A DNA stretch of 64,000 nucleotides from Flavobacterium marginilacus (GTDB lineage Bacteria; Bacteroidota; Bacteroidia; Flavobacteriales; Flavobacteriaceae), in NCBI RefSeq assembly GCF_026870155.1, contig NZ_CP113975.1:4650001-4714000 (forward strand), read 5' to 3'. Every line of letters begins with the position of its first letter. Position 1 is the first letter of the stretch. Shown piece by piece: positions 45,285-54,600 of this stretch. The translations under genes and the position numbers were made by a program. Under the pieces are notes generated by a model, which was not told the DNA's origin, did not search any database, and saw only the letters and a program-made list of their open reading frames with translations.

Positions 45285-46601
45285 ATGAGTACAACGACTA
45301 CGCCATATGTGGCTTTCAAAGTAAAAGACATTTCTCTAGCAGCTTGGGGAAGAAAAGAAATTGAACTAGCTGAGGCTGAAATGCCAGGTTTAATGGCACT
45401 TCGCGCTGAATACAAAGATGAACAGCCGCTTAAAGGTGCTCGTATCGCTGGATGTCTGCACATGACTATCCAAACTGCTGTTTTGATTGAAACTTTAATT
45501 GCTCTTGGTGCTGAAGTTACTTGGTCTTCCTGCAACATTTTCTCTACTCAGGATCAGGCTGCTGCTGCAATTGCCGCTGCTGGAATCTCAGTTTACGCAT
45601 GGAAAGGTCTGGACGAAGAATCATTTGACTGGTGTATTGAGCAGACTTTATTCTTTGGAGAAGACAGAAAACCATTGAACATGATTCTTGACGATGGTGG
45701 CGATTTAACTAACATGGTTATTGACCGTTACCCAGAATTAGTTCCTGGAATCAAAGGTCTTTCTGAAGAAACGACAACTGGTGTTCACAGACTTTACGAA
45801 AGAGTAAAAGCTGGAACTCTTCCAATGCCTGCAATCAATATTAATGACTCTGTTACTAAATCTAAATTTGACAACAAATACGGCTGTAAAGAATCTGCTG
45901 TAGATGCAGTACGCCGTGCAACTGACTTGATGTTAGCAGGAAAAAGAGTTATCGTTTGTGGATACGGTGACGTTGGAAAAGGAACTGCTGCTTCTTTCAG
46001 AGGTGCTGGTTCTATTGTAACAGTTACTGAAATCGATCCAATCTGTGCGTTACAGGCCGCAATGGACGGTTATGAAGTTAAAAAATTAAGCACTGTAATT
46101 GCTAATGCAGATATCATCATTACAACTACAGGAAACAAAGATATCGTTCTTGGGGAGCACTTCGAGCAAATGAAAGACAAAACTGTTGTCTGCAACATCG
46201 GTCACTTCGATAATGAAATTGATATGGCATGGTTAAACAAAAACCACGGTGCATCTAAAATCGAAATCAAACCACAGGTTGACAAATACAACATCAACGG
46301 AAAAGATATCATCATCTTGGCTGAAGGCCGTTTGGTAAACCTTGGCTGCGCTACAGGTCACCCAAGTTTTGTAATGAGTAACTCGTTCACAAACCAAACT
46401 TTGGCTCAAATCGAATTGTGGAAAAACAGCGCTGCATACAAAAATGAAGTTTACATGTTACCAAAACATTTAGATGAAAAAGTTGCCGCTTTACACTTAG
46501 CTAAATTAGGTGTTGAACTTGAAGTTCTAAGAGAAGATCAAGCTGCTTACATTGGTGTTGAAGTTCAAGGTCCATTCAAACCAGAATATTATAGATACTA
46601 A
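45285..46601 (+). CDS. ahcY: S-adenosylhomocysteine hydrolase
   Basis: 438 residues. Substrate and NAD motifs: [57 protein letters not shown], and the C-terminal [10 protein letters not shown] that reaches the neighbouring subunit. It removes the methylation by-product SAH. The long terminator hairpin downstream can serve both strands. Confidence 0.97.
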   Translation: MSTTTTPYVAFKVKDISLAAWGRKEIELAEAEMPGLMALRAEYKDEQPLKGARIAGCLHMTIQTAVLIETLIALGAEVTWSSCNIFSTQDQAAAAIAAAGISVYAWKGLDEESFDWCIEQTLFFGEDRKPLNMILDDGGDLTNMVIDRYPELVPGIKGLSEETTTGVHRLYERVKAGTLPMPAININDSVTKSKFDNKYGCKESAVDAVRRATDLMLAGKRVIVCGYGDVGKGTAASFRGAGSIVTVTEIDPICALQAAMDGYEVKKLSTVIANADIIITTTGNKDIVLGEHFEQMKDKTVVCNIGHFDNEIDMAWLNKNHGASKIEIKPQVDKYNINGKDIIILAEGRLVNLGCATGHPSFVMSNSFTNQTLAQIELWKNSAAYKNEVYMLPKHLDEKVAALHLAKLGVELEVLREDQAAYIGVEVQGPFKPEYYRY

Positions 46602-46626
46602 ATAAGTATAGATTGTAAGATCTAAA

Positions 46627-46688
46627 ATATCATTAAAAAACCCTTGTAAACTGATTCATTATCAGATTGCAAGGGTTTTTAATGATAT
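46627..46688. terminator. Bidirectional terminator after ahcY
   Basis: ATATCATTAAAAA(A)CCCTTG pairs with CAAGGGTTTTTAATGATAT around a loop with CTGAT..ATCAG pairing inside. Confidence 0.85.
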
Positions 46689-46758
46689 TATCTACTTCAA
46701 AAGCATCGAATGATCCGTAATAAAAGATAACATACCAAATCTGTCAGTACATCCAGCA

Positions 46759-47190
46759 TCAGTCATTCAGATTCAAACCCACATCTGTTATCGTAGCTGT
46801 AACAGGAATTTCTTTTGGCAGTAATTGCTCTTCTTTTTTTAATTTTTCAATTTTTTCTAACTGCTTACGCTTGCTTTTATTTGTAACAGATATTATAATG
46901 ACCGAGCTTGCCGTAAACCCTCCAAATGCTGTCATAGCCAAATCTGCACCATTAAAATCAGTCTTACCATATTTCAGGTCATAAGCCTCTTTCATTGCTC
47001 CCACTAAAACAGCACAAGCAGTCGAATAAAGAAGTGCCTTTGGAGCACTCTTTGTTAATTTATGAATCGGTCCATATGCCAATACAGACACTAATGCTCC
47101 TGCGCCAAAATGCGCCAATTTATCCTGCTTAACATCTATTTGAGAAATTAAGGATGCAGAGTACAAAAAAATCAGGGAAAATGTTTTCAT
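46759..47190 (-). CDS. Small membrane protein with YfiM/VanZ-like motifs
   Basis: 143 residues: signal-like N-terminus, then two hydrophobic helices and a charged C-terminus. Conserved-looking residues occur as DKLAHFGAG, GAMKEAYDLKYG and NGADLAMTAFGG, an arrangement like the DKxxHF / KExYD / D pattern of YfiM-type and VanZ-like proteins. Function unknown. A long gene-poor stretch lies upstream. Confidence 0.55.
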   Translation of the reverse strand: MKTFSLIFLYSASLISQIDVKQDKLAHFGAGALVSVLAYGPIHKLTKSAPKALLYSTACAVLVGAMKEAYDLKYGKTDFNGADLAMTAFGGFTASSVIIISVTNKSKRKQLEKIEKLKKEEQLLPKEIPVTATITDVGLNLND

Positions 47191-47706
47191 AATCTTATAT
47201 TTTTATACTTAAAGTTAAAAAAAAGACATCCTAAATCAGGTGTAACCCTTTTAATTTTAACACTAATAAGACTAATAAACAAGTATACTAGACCAAACAA
47301 AAACATTTCACAAAATAATCAGTTTATTCATTCGTTTTGGACAAAATAAAATAGTAGTATTTTTATTTTAAACTGTTAAATTCAATCCTAAAAACGAGAA
47401 AAAAATCACTTAAATTATCATATTATTACAAATAAAAACTAAAAACAATATAACCTAAAAATTTTAACATAAAAATTACAAATAATTCACTTACCTATTT
47501 TATTCTGAATCAGAAATATCACATCAAAATCATGTAAAAATCTCTACATAAGAGCTAAAATTCAAAACTATAAAATAAGTATTTTCTTCTTTTTTTCTTG
47601 GATTACTGATAAAGAATTCACAATTCCTGTTTTAACAAATTAACGAAGCATTACATAATTAGAACTCTTGCAGCATTATGATATTTTTTCCTTTAGACAT
47701 ACCTTT
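47191..47706. other. Gene-poor AT-rich stretch
   Basis: About 515 bases with no supportable gene. Composition is extremely AT-rich with many short A/T runs; no structured RNA or repeat was recognised. Confidence 0.5.
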
Positions 47707-47865
47707 TCAAATATCAATACAACTATAACTCTTAATCTTGTAACGCCTACGGAGTTCTGTTTTAGTAAATAATCCCAATTCAAACTCTTTTACTACTTGC
47801 TTTTTAAATACCTCGCTATAAGTTTCTACAGGGAAGCTTTTTTTTGAATTCTTTACTTGATAGTG
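47707..47865 (-). pseudogene. Transposase OrfA-like N-terminal remnant
   Basis: Minus strand reads SKKSFPVETYSEVFKKQVVK then EFELGLFTKTELRRRYKIKS and YSCIDI before a stop at 47709-47707. The pattern (YS..FK..VV.EFE.G..T..EL.RRY.I) is that of the helix-turn-helix of IS3-type OrfA proteins. The rest of the element is missing, leaving only a short decayed piece beside the rpmA terminator. Confidence 0.5.
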
Positions 47866-47918
47866 ACATAATTAAAGTAATTATAGTCAACTTTTTTTAG
47901 AACGAGACAAAACAAACA

Positions 47919-47954
47919 AAAACCCGTCTCGTATTATTTAACGAGACGGGTTTT
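47919..47954 (-). terminator. Terminator of rplU-rpmA
   Basis: 14-bp stem AAAACCCGTCTCGT / ACGAGACGGGTTTT, loop of 8, T-rich tail on the minus strand. Confidence 0.88.
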
Positions 47955-47976
47955 GTATAATGAGAAATCTTTATGA

Positions 47977-48237
47977 TTATGCTTCGAATGGAAGTATAGA
48001 AACATAAGATTTGTTATCTCTTTTCTTTTGGAAAACAACAACTCCATCAACTTTTGCATGTAAAGTATGATCTTTACTGATGTAAACGTTTTCACCTGGA
48101 TTGTGTTTTGAACCTCTTTGTCTTACGATGATGTTCCCAGCAATAGCAGCCTGACCACCAAAAATCTTAACGCCTAAACGTTTTGATTCTGATTCTCTAC
48201 CATTCTTCGAACTACCGACACCTTTCTTGTGAGCCAT
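47977..48237 (-). CDS. rpmA: Ribosomal protein bL27
   Basis: 86 residues: [28 protein letters not shown] and [13 protein letters not shown]. There is no Firmicutes-type cleavable N-terminal extension. It follows rplU by 22 bases in the usual order. Confidence 0.97.
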   Translation of the reverse strand: MAHKKGVGSSKNGRESESKRLGVKIFGGQAAIAGNIIVRQRGSKHNPGENVYISKDHTLHAKVDGVVVFQKKRDNKSYVSILPFEA

Positions 48238-48259
48238 GACGTATTAGTTTATTTTGTTA

Positions 48260-48697
48260 TTATTCTTGTGTATCTTCTTTTTTAGCTTTAGGAGCTTTTT
48301 TTACTTTAGGAGCTGCTACTTCAGCATCTTCTGTTGAAGCTTCAGCTGCTGCTTTTTTTGGAGCTGTTGCTTTTTTAACTGTTCCTCCTGCAGTAATACC
48401 TTCAATTACAATTTGAGTAAGATATTGTCTGTGACCGTTTCTTTTTTTGAATCCTTTTCTTCTTTTCTTTTTGAAAACGATAACTTTATCACCTTTTAAG
48501 TGTTGTAACACTTTAGCTTCTACTGAAGCACCTTCTATAGCTGGGGCGCCTATTGTGATTGATCCGTTATCATCTACCAAATAAACTTTATCAAAAGAAA
48601 CTTTTGATCCTTCTTCATTTGCCAAACGGTGAACGTAAACCTTTAGGTCTTTGCTAACTTTAAACTGTTGCCCTGCTATCTCTACGATTGCATACAT
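48260..48697 (-). CDS. rplU: Ribosomal protein bL21 with basic C-terminal extension
   Basis: 145 residues against about 103 in E. coli. The core (MYAIVEIAGQQFKV ... FKKKRRKGFKKRNGHRQ ... VIEGI) is normal. Residues from about 105 form a Lys/Ala/Glu-rich tail (KKATAPKKAAAEAS, KVKKAPKAKKEDTQE). A consensus promoter lies upstream. Confidence 0.96.
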   Translation of the reverse strand: MYAIVEIAGQQFKVSKDLKVYVHRLANEEGSKVSFDKVYLVDDNGSITIGAPAIEGASVEAKVLQHLKGDKVIVFKKKRRKGFKKRNGHRQYLTQIVIEGITAGGTVKKATAPKKAAAEASTEDAEVAAPKVKKAPKAKKEDTQE

Positions 48698-48727
48698 ACT
48701 GAATTGTTTTAATAATTTTTAAGGATG

Positions 48728-48757
48728 CAAATATACAATTAAATATTTACCCTGCAA
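48728..48757 (-). promoter_or_regulatory. Promoter of rplU-rpmA
   Basis: TTG (48757-48755), 19-base spacer, TATATTTG (48735-48728), 31 bases from the rplU ATG. Confidence 0.75.
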
Positions 48758-48894
48758 TCCTTTGATAAAAAAATATTTAATTGATTTTCAAAACCTGTTT
48801 CAGCCTCTTTTTGAAACACTTACAGCCAAAAAACAAAAGAGCGTTAATAAATTCTTAATACTGTATTTACTTACTTTCTGTCCAATAAAAAAAG

Positions 48895-48902
48895 TACTTT
48901 TG
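48895..48902 (+). promoter_or_regulatory. -7 box of the M16 peptidase pair
   Basis: TACTTTTG, 51 bases upstream of the first ATG; no TTG at the standard distance. Confidence 0.5.
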
Positions 48903-48952
48903 TGTAACAAATCCATAAAACCAATACCTATATAATCAAATTATTAATCTTT

Positions 48953-50278
48953 ATGAAAAAATCAATAATGATGTTAAGCGCTGCATTAATGTTAGGAGGA
49001 GTAGCTTCGGCTCAAAAAGTAGCTTTCGAAGAATACGATTTAGATAACGGATTACACGTTATATTACATCACGACAACTCTGCCCCTGTTGTAATTACGT
49101 CTGTTATGTATCATGTAGGCGCCAAAGACGAAAAACCGGACCGTACTGGTTTTGCCCACTTTTTTGAACATCTATTATTTGAAGGAACCGAAAACATTAA
49201 AAGAGGCGAATGGTTCAAAATTGTAACTTCGAATGGAGGCACCAATAACGCTAACACCACCGATGACAGAACTTATTATTATGAAATATTCCCATCAAAC
49301 AATTTGGAATTAGGACTTTGGATGGAATCCGAAAGATTAATGCATCCAATAATCAATAAGATTGGGGTAGATACTCAAAACGAAGTGGTAAAAGAAGAAA
49401 AAAGAACAAGTTACGACAACAGACCTTACGGGAACATTCTGACTGCTGTAAAAGAAAACATGTTTAAAAATCATCCGTACCGCTGGACAACTATTGGTTC
49501 AATGAAAGATTTGGATGCTGCTACTCTTGAAGAATTTCAAGCATTCAACAAAAAGTTTTACCTGCCAAACAATGCTGTATTGGTAGTAGCTGGTGATTTC
49601 GAAAAAAACCAGGCAAAAGAATGGATTCAAAAATACTTTGGACCAATTGCCAAAGGCGAGGTAACTCCTAAAAAAATCTATACCGAAGAACCAATAACGC
49701 AGACTATCAAAGCTACTTACGAAGACCCTAATATTCAGATCCCAATGTTAGTAGCCAGCTACCGCACTCCTTCAATGAAAAGCAGGGACGCAAGAGTTTT
49801 GGATTTGATTTCATCTTATCTAAGTGACGGAAAAAGTTCCAAACTTTACAAAAAAGTAGTTGATGACAAAAAAATGGCACTGCAGATTGGCGCAGTTGGT
49901 TTCAGTCAGGAAGATTACGGTATGTACATATTATATGGCCTGCCAATGGGAACTTTCACAACAACAGATATTCTTAAAGAGATAGACGAAGAAATTGTAA
50001 AAATACAAACTGAATTAATTTCCGAAAATGACTATCAAAAATTACAGAACAAGTTTGATAACAGCTTCGTAAACGCTAATTCTACTATTGAAGGAATTGC
50101 TAACAATCTAGCATCCTTCTATCTGCTGTACAAAGATGTAAATCTAATCAACACAGAAATCGAATTATACCATTCTATTACACGTGAAGAAATAAGAGAG
50201 GTTGCTAAAAAATACCTAAATCCAAACCAGCGTTTACTTTTAGATTATGTACCAGCCAAAGCAAAACCTCTTAACTAA
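48953..50278 (+). CDS. Exported M16 zinc peptidase, catalytic subunit
   Basis: 441 residues with signal peptide ending GGVASAQ. The inverted zinc motif HxxEH is HFFEH (in TGFAHFFEHLLFEGT), and the third ligand Glu lies about 75 residues on in NEVVKEEKR. This half should pair with the next gene's product, as in heterodimeric M16B peptidases, in the periplasm. The downstream gene starts 14 bases after the stop. Confidence 0.92.
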   Translation: MKKSIMMLSAALMLGGVASAQKVAFEEYDLDNGLHVILHHDNSAPVVITSVMYHVGAKDEKPDRTGFAHFFEHLLFEGTENIKRGEWFKIVTSNGGTNNANTTDDRTYYYEIFPSNNLELGLWMESERLMHPIINKIGVDTQNEVVKEEKRTSYDNRPYGNILTAVKENMFKNHPYRWTTIGSMKDLDAATLEEFQAFNKKFYLPNNAVLVVAGDFEKNQAKEWIQKYFGPIAKGEVTPKKIYTEEPITQTIKATYEDPNIQIPMLVASYRTPSMKSRDARVLDLISSYLSDGKSSKLYKKVVDDKKMALQIGAVGFSQEDYGMYILYGLPMGTFTTTDILKEIDEEIVKIQTELISENDYQKLQNKFDNSFVNANSTIEGIANNLASFYLLYKDVNLINTEIELYHSITREEIREVAKKYLNPNQRLLLDYVPAKAKPLN

Positions 50279-50291
50279 AGAAACCAACATC

Positions 50292-52340
50292 ATGAAAAAA
50301 ACAAGTATACTATTCATCCTTCTATTTTTAACAGGAATCATGCAAGCACAAGACCGCACGCAACCCAAACCCGGAAAATCACCTACAATTAATATCAAAA
50401 AACCACAAACCTTTGTTTTAGCAAACGGCATGAAAGTATTGGTAGTTGAAAACCATAAACTGCCAAGGGTTTCTTTCAATTTAACCTTGGATAATGCACC
50501 ATTTGCAGAAGGAAATAAAAAAGGAGTCGATGAATTGACGAGTAACTTAATAGGTAATGGAAGTAAAAAAACATCAAAAACTGCTTTCAATGAAGAAATA
50601 GACTTTCTTGGAGCTGACATTAATTTCAGTTCACAGGGAGCTACTGCCAATTCTCTTTCTAAATACAGCGGAAGAGTTTTAGAACTAATGGCTGAAGGTG
50701 CTTTAAATCCAAATTTCACCCAAGAAGAATTTGACAAAGAAAAAGCCAAAATGATTGAAGGCATGAAAGCCGAAGAAAAAAGCGTTCCAGCAATTGCTAA
50801 TCGTGTGGTAGATGCTTTAGCTTACGGCAAAACTCATCCTTCTGGTGAATTTGTTACAGAAGCAACATTAAACAATATTACTCTCGCAGACATTGAAACC
50901 AATTACAGCAATTACTTTGTTCCAGAGAACGCTTATTTAGTAGTTATTGGTGACATCAAATATAAAAATGTAAAAGAGGCGGTAGAAAAACTATTTGGCA
51001 AATGGCCGAAAAAAAGCGCACCAAAAACATCCTACGATATCCCAGTAAATGTTTCTAATCTGCAAATCAACTTAGTTGACGTTCCAAATGCTGTTCAGTC
51101 TGAAATTACACTTGTAAATACTGTAAACTTAAAAATGGGAGATCCAGATTTTTTCCCTGCAGTTATTGCCAATCAGATTCTAGGAGGTGACTTCAACAGT
51201 TATCTGAATATGAATCTACGCGAAAAACATGCTTGGACCTATGGCGCAAGATCAAATGTCGGAGCAGGAAAATACACTAATAAATTCTTTGCAAAATCAG
51301 CTGTAAGAAACTCCGTTACCGATAGTGCCGTAGTAGAATTTGTCAAAGAAATAAAAAGAATAAGAACTGAAAAGGTAACCGAAGAAGTACTTGCTACTGT
51401 AAAAGCAGGCTACATTGGACGTTTTGTGATGCAGGTCGAAAAACCGCAGGCAGTAGCCAGATATGCATTAAACATTGAAACCGAAAAACTTCCAGCCGAT
51501 TTCTACGAAAAATACATACAGACCATAAACGCAGTAACCGCTGATGACATACTGCGTGTTGCCAACAAATATTTCTTAATAGACAATATCCGAATAGTTA
51601 TTGCCGGAAAGGCATCTGAAATAGGACCAGGTTTGGAAAAATTAAAGATTCCAATGTTTTATTTTGACAAATATGCTAATCCTTTAGAAAAACCTGTGTT
51701 GAAAAAAGAAATTCCAGCAGGAATTACAGCTAAAAATGTATTTGAAAACTACATAAAAGCAATTGGAGGAGAAAAAGCAGTAGCTGCTGTAAAATCTATT
51801 GCTGTAAGCGGAACAACTTCTGTACCGCAGGCCCCATCTCCTTTAACTTTCACTTCAAAAACAGACATCAAAGGAAACTCATTAATAGAAATCGCAATGG
51901 GACCTATGAGTATAATGAAACAGGTCGTTAATCAAAAAGGAGCTTACGCTATTCAGCAGGGACTGCGCAAGGATTTTGAAGGAGCAGAATTAGCCGAAAT
52001 GAAAGCATCAGCAACACCGTTTGAAGAAGTGCTTTTATTAAAAAATCCGGCTCTTATCATCGACAGAATTGAAAATATCAATGGAAGTGATGCTTTTGCT
52101 ATCAAAAACAACAAAACAACATACTTCTACGACACCAAAACAGGATTAAAACTTGCCGAAACCAAAAACCTAGAACAGGGAGGCCAAAAAATGACAGTGA
52201 CTACAAATTTTGGAGATTACAGAGAAGTAAAAAGCATAAAAGTGCCATTCAATATTATTCAAAACGTAGGTATAGAATTAAACATCAAAATATCTGAAGT
52301 TACAATAAACGAGGGAGTAAAAGACACTGACTTTCAATAG
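50292..52340 (+). CDS. Exported M16-family non-catalytic partner with C-terminal extension
   Basis: 682 residues from ATG 50292; signal peptide ends GIMQAQ. The M16 fold is clear (QTFVLANGMKVLVVENHKLP, NQILGGDFNSYLNMNLREKHAWTYGARS), but HxxEH is replaced by GVDELT, so it cannot bind catalytic zinc. From about residue 475 an extra 200-residue beta-rich domain follows (FENYIKAIGGEKAVAAVKSI ... TDIKGNSLIEIAMGP), resembling LolA-like lipoprotein-sorting folds. Forms a pair with the upstream catalytic subunit. An in-frame start at 50247 overlaps that gene and was rejected. Confidence 0.9.
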   Translation: MKKTSILFILLFLTGIMQAQDRTQPKPGKSPTINIKKPQTFVLANGMKVLVVENHKLPRVSFNLTLDNAPFAEGNKKGVDELTSNLIGNGSKKTSKTAFNEEIDFLGADINFSSQGATANSLSKYSGRVLELMAEGALNPNFTQEEFDKEKAKMIEGMKAEEKSVPAIANRVVDALAYGKTHPSGEFVTEATLNNITLADIETNYSNYFVPENAYLVVIGDIKYKNVKEAVEKLFGKWPKKSAPKTSYDIPVNVSNLQINLVDVPNAVQSEITLVNTVNLKMGDPDFFPAVIANQILGGDFNSYLNMNLREKHAWTYGARSNVGAGKYTNKFFAKSAVRNSVTDSAVVEFVKEIKRIRTEKVTEEVLATVKAGYIGRFVMQVEKPQAVARYALNIETEKLPADFYEKYIQTINAVTADDILRVANKYFLIDNIRIVIAGKASEIGPGLEKLKIPMFYFDKYANPLEKPVLKKEIPAGITAKNVFENYIKAIGGEKAVAAVKSIAVSGTTSVPQAPSPLTFTSKTDIKGNSLIEIAMGPMSIMKQVVNQKGAYAIQQGLRKDFEGAELAEMKASATPFEEVLLLKNPALIIDRIENINGSDAFAIKNNKTTYFYDTKTGLKLAETKNLEQGGQKMTVTTNFGDYREVKSIKVPFNIIQNVGIELNIKISEVTINEGVKDTDFQ

Positions 52341-52361
52341 TCTTATACATTCAAAAAAAAC

Positions 52362-52387
52362 AAAGACTGCTTTAATCGGCAGTCTTT
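52362..52387 (+). terminator. Terminator of the M16 pair
   Basis: Stem AAAGACTGC / GCAGTCTTT, 8-base loop, TTT tail. Confidence 0.8.
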
Positions 52388-52444
52388 TTTATTTAAAATT
52401 AAAAATTATGACTAAATTTTTCAACCACTTAAAGATTGGTGGAT

Positions 52445-53425
52445 TCAACATATAAATGCAACAGTATTCAATTTATTGATTTTTTCGGCGAAAATTTCAT
52501 TAGGTGTTTTATAGCCAAATCTTTTTCTGGGTCTGTTGTTTAATGTATTAACTACTGTTTTTATTTGTTGTTCTTCGATGTTTTCAAAGTTAGATTTTTT
52601 AGGAAAATATTGTCTTATTAATCCGTTTAAATTTTCATTGGCTCCTCGTTCCCAGCTATGGTAGGGTTTGGCAAAATAATAATCGATATCTAAATCTTCT
52701 GCAATGGCCCGATGATTGGCAAATTCCTTTCCATTATCCGAAGTAATGGTCTTGATTATTGGTTTCCAATCTTTCAATAATTCAATTGTTTTCTGCTGTA
52801 TTGCACTAGCTTCTTTGCTTTCTACTTTTCCCATAAAAAGTATTCCAGAGGCTCTGTCATTGATAGTTAGTAACGCTCCTTTGTGATTCTTACCAATGAC
52901 CAAATCAATCTCTAAATCGCCCAATCTACTTTTCTTTTCTACAATCTTTGGACGCTCGCTAATATCGACCCTACCAATAATAAGTCCTCTTTTATCCTTT
53001 AAATGTCCTCTTTTTTTATACTTTTTACCCTTGGTCCTAAGATGTTTATATAAGAGTCCTCCTTTGCGTTTATTTTCCCAAATATATTGATAGATTCTTT
53101 CTTTAGAAACCATTGCTCTTTTGTCAATTTTTGCTCTGCCAACAATTTGTTCAGGACTGTAATCTTGCTTTAAATAAAACAAAATATTTGCTTCAACTTC
53201 TGAGGTTAAAGTGCATTTTTTGATCTTAACCTTATGCCTGTTTAAAGCTTTTTTATCCGCCAAAACAGCTTTATAAACACCACTTCTTTGATCAGAATTA
53301 CGTTTTATTTCTCGAGAAATAACTGATTTGTTTTTATCTACCAATTCAGCAATTTCGGAAATACTGATACCGGCATTTCTATATACTTCTATTTTGTATC
53401 TTTGTTCTAACGTTAAATGTGCCAT
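52445..53425 (-). CDS. IS30-family transposase
   Basis: 326 residues. N-terminal helix-turn-helix (LTLEQRYKIEVYRNAGISIS ... NKSVISREIKRN) and DDE catalytic domain: Asp in GDLEIDLVIG, Asp in TSDNGKEF, Glu in WERGANENLNGLIRQY. Full length with no frameshift, so probably active. Its last five codons are encoded in the terminal repeat. Confidence 0.93.
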   Translation of the reverse strand: MAHLTLEQRYKIEVYRNAGISISEIAELVDKNKSVISREIKRNSDQRSGVYKAVLADKKALNRHKVKIKKCTLTSEVEANILFYLKQDYSPEQIVGRAKIDKRAMVSKERIYQYIWENKRKGGLLYKHLRTKGKKYKKRGHLKDKRGLIIGRVDISERPKIVEKKSRLGDLEIDLVIGKNHKGALLTINDRASGILFMGKVESKEASAIQQKTIELLKDWKPIIKTITSDNGKEFANHRAIAEDLDIDYYFAKPYHSWERGANENLNGLIRQYFPKKSNFENIEEQQIKTVVNTLNNRPRKRFGYKTPNEIFAEKINKLNTVAFIC

Positions 53426-53469
53426 CTATTTTGAGTGTTGCAACCCAAAGATATGATGATTTTTTCGCC

Positions 53470-53519
53470 AACTCTAGTGTTATTCTTTTGACCTAGGTCA
53501 AAAGAATAACACTAGAGTT
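53470..53519. repeat. 50-bp perfect palindrome inside the IS
   Basis: Every base from 53470 to 53519 pairs with its mirror around 53494/53495 (centre GACCTAGGTC), with no loop bases. On the plus strand it is followed by eight T's, giving a strong terminator for antisense transcription; it also lies 45 bases upstream of the transposase ATG. Confidence 0.85.
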
Positions 53520-53595
53520 TTTTTTCACGTTGCATTTATTACTTGAATCTAAGATTATAATTAAGTTCAAATTCAGCAAAATACAAAAGATTTAA

Positions 53596-53622
53596 AGACG
53601 CAGCTGCTGTAAAAAAAGCGTC
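53596..53622 (-). terminator. Probable terminator of the DMT transporter gene
   Basis: GGACGC / GCGTC-type stem around a T-rich loop directly after the stop codon on the minus strand, followed by TTTAAATCTTTT. Confidence 0.45.
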
Positions 53623-54486
53623 CTATTTCTTAGCAGATAAATAAACCCCAATTAAAATAATAAAAGCACCTACACACTGAACAAAAGTCAGCACCTCATT
53701 ATCCAGCAATCCCCAAAAAATAGCAATTACAGGAATAAGATAGGTAACCGAAGTTGCAAAAACAGGCGATGAAATCTGGATTAATTTAAAGAAAATAACA
53801 TTGGCAATTCCAGTACCTACAACTCCTAAAATCAATATAAACCAAAGAGAATGCTGTACTTTTTCAACATGAACAACTTCAAAGAAATCAGTAAAAAACA
53901 AAATTCCTAAAGCAGGAAAAAGCAAGATTAAAAAATTCCCGGTAGTTATACTCAAAGGAGTCAGATCCGACAAATACCTTTTGATTAAATTGACATTTGC
54001 TGCATAACAGATAGATGCAGCCAATACCAAAACAGCATAATAATAATTTTGCTCCGGATGATTTACTGCCCCATTAAAAACTAAAAGCAGACACCCCAGA
54101 AGCCCTATAATTACACCCCATATCTGACTTTTTCGAAAAGTAATCCCAAAAAAAACAGCACCTAAAATCAGTGTATTTAATGGTGTCAATGAATTTAAAA
54201 TAGCCGTAATTGAACTGTCAATCTGAGTTTCTGCTATAGCAAAAAGATAGGCTGGAATGAATGTACCAAATAAAGAGGTCAGCATAATATATTTCCATTG
54301 ATGCCTTGGAATTTTAGTTAAACTCTCGAATCCAATCAAAAACAAAAACAATGCAGCAAAAATAATCCGCAGGGAACCCAATTGCAGAGCAGTCAGTCCA
54401 ATCAAGCCCTTTTTTATCAATATAAAAGAACTTCCCCAAATTAAGGACAGCACCAATAAATAGATCCACTTTAACTGTTTAGTCAT
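53623..54486 (-). CDS. EamA/DMT-family transporter
   Basis: 287 residues from ATG 54486 (MTKQLKWIYLLVLSLIWGSS), ten transmembrane helices in two EamA repeats. Exporters of this family carry amino acids or metabolites; the substrate is unknown. An in-frame non-ATG start 42 bases upstream was rejected. Confidence 0.9.
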   Translation of the reverse strand: MTKQLKWIYLLVLSLIWGSSFILIKKGLIGLTALQLGSLRIIFAALFLFLIGFESLTKIPRHQWKYIMLTSLFGTFIPAYLFAIAETQIDSSITAILNSLTPLNTLILGAVFFGITFRKSQIWGVIIGLLGCLLLVFNGAVNHPEQNYYYAVLVLAASICYAANVNLIKRYLSDLTPLSITTGNFLILLFPALGILFFTDFFEVVHVEKVQHSLWFILILGVVGTGIANVIFFKLIQISSPVFATSVTYLIPVIAIFWGLLDNEVLTFVQCVGAFIILIGVYLSAKK

Positions 54487-54600
54487 GATAAATTGTATTT
54501 TGATGCAAAATTGTAATATTTTTAGCAACTATTACTCCTTTTTTAATTAATTTTGCAGTAAATTACAAAAAACAAAAAATTAATTAAAAATCTCATCATA

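Larger units (their letters stand above)
52442..53549 (-). mobile_element. IS30-family insertion sequence, complete
   Basis: 21-bp terminal repeats: GATTCAACATATAAATGCAA(C) at 52442-52462 and, on the other strand, GATTCAAGTAATAAATGCAA(C) at 53549-53529, 18 of 21 identical. It encloses one transposase gene whose stop lies inside the left repeat, and a 50-bp palindrome near the right end. Total about 1.1 kb, normal for the family. AAGATT occurs on both sides but not flush with the repeats, so the target duplication is uncertain. Confidence 0.8.

Noticed and set aside
52430..53560. Target-site duplication AAGATT around the IS30 element
   Set aside because: The copies are not flush with the terminal repeats, so they may be chance in AT-rich DNA.
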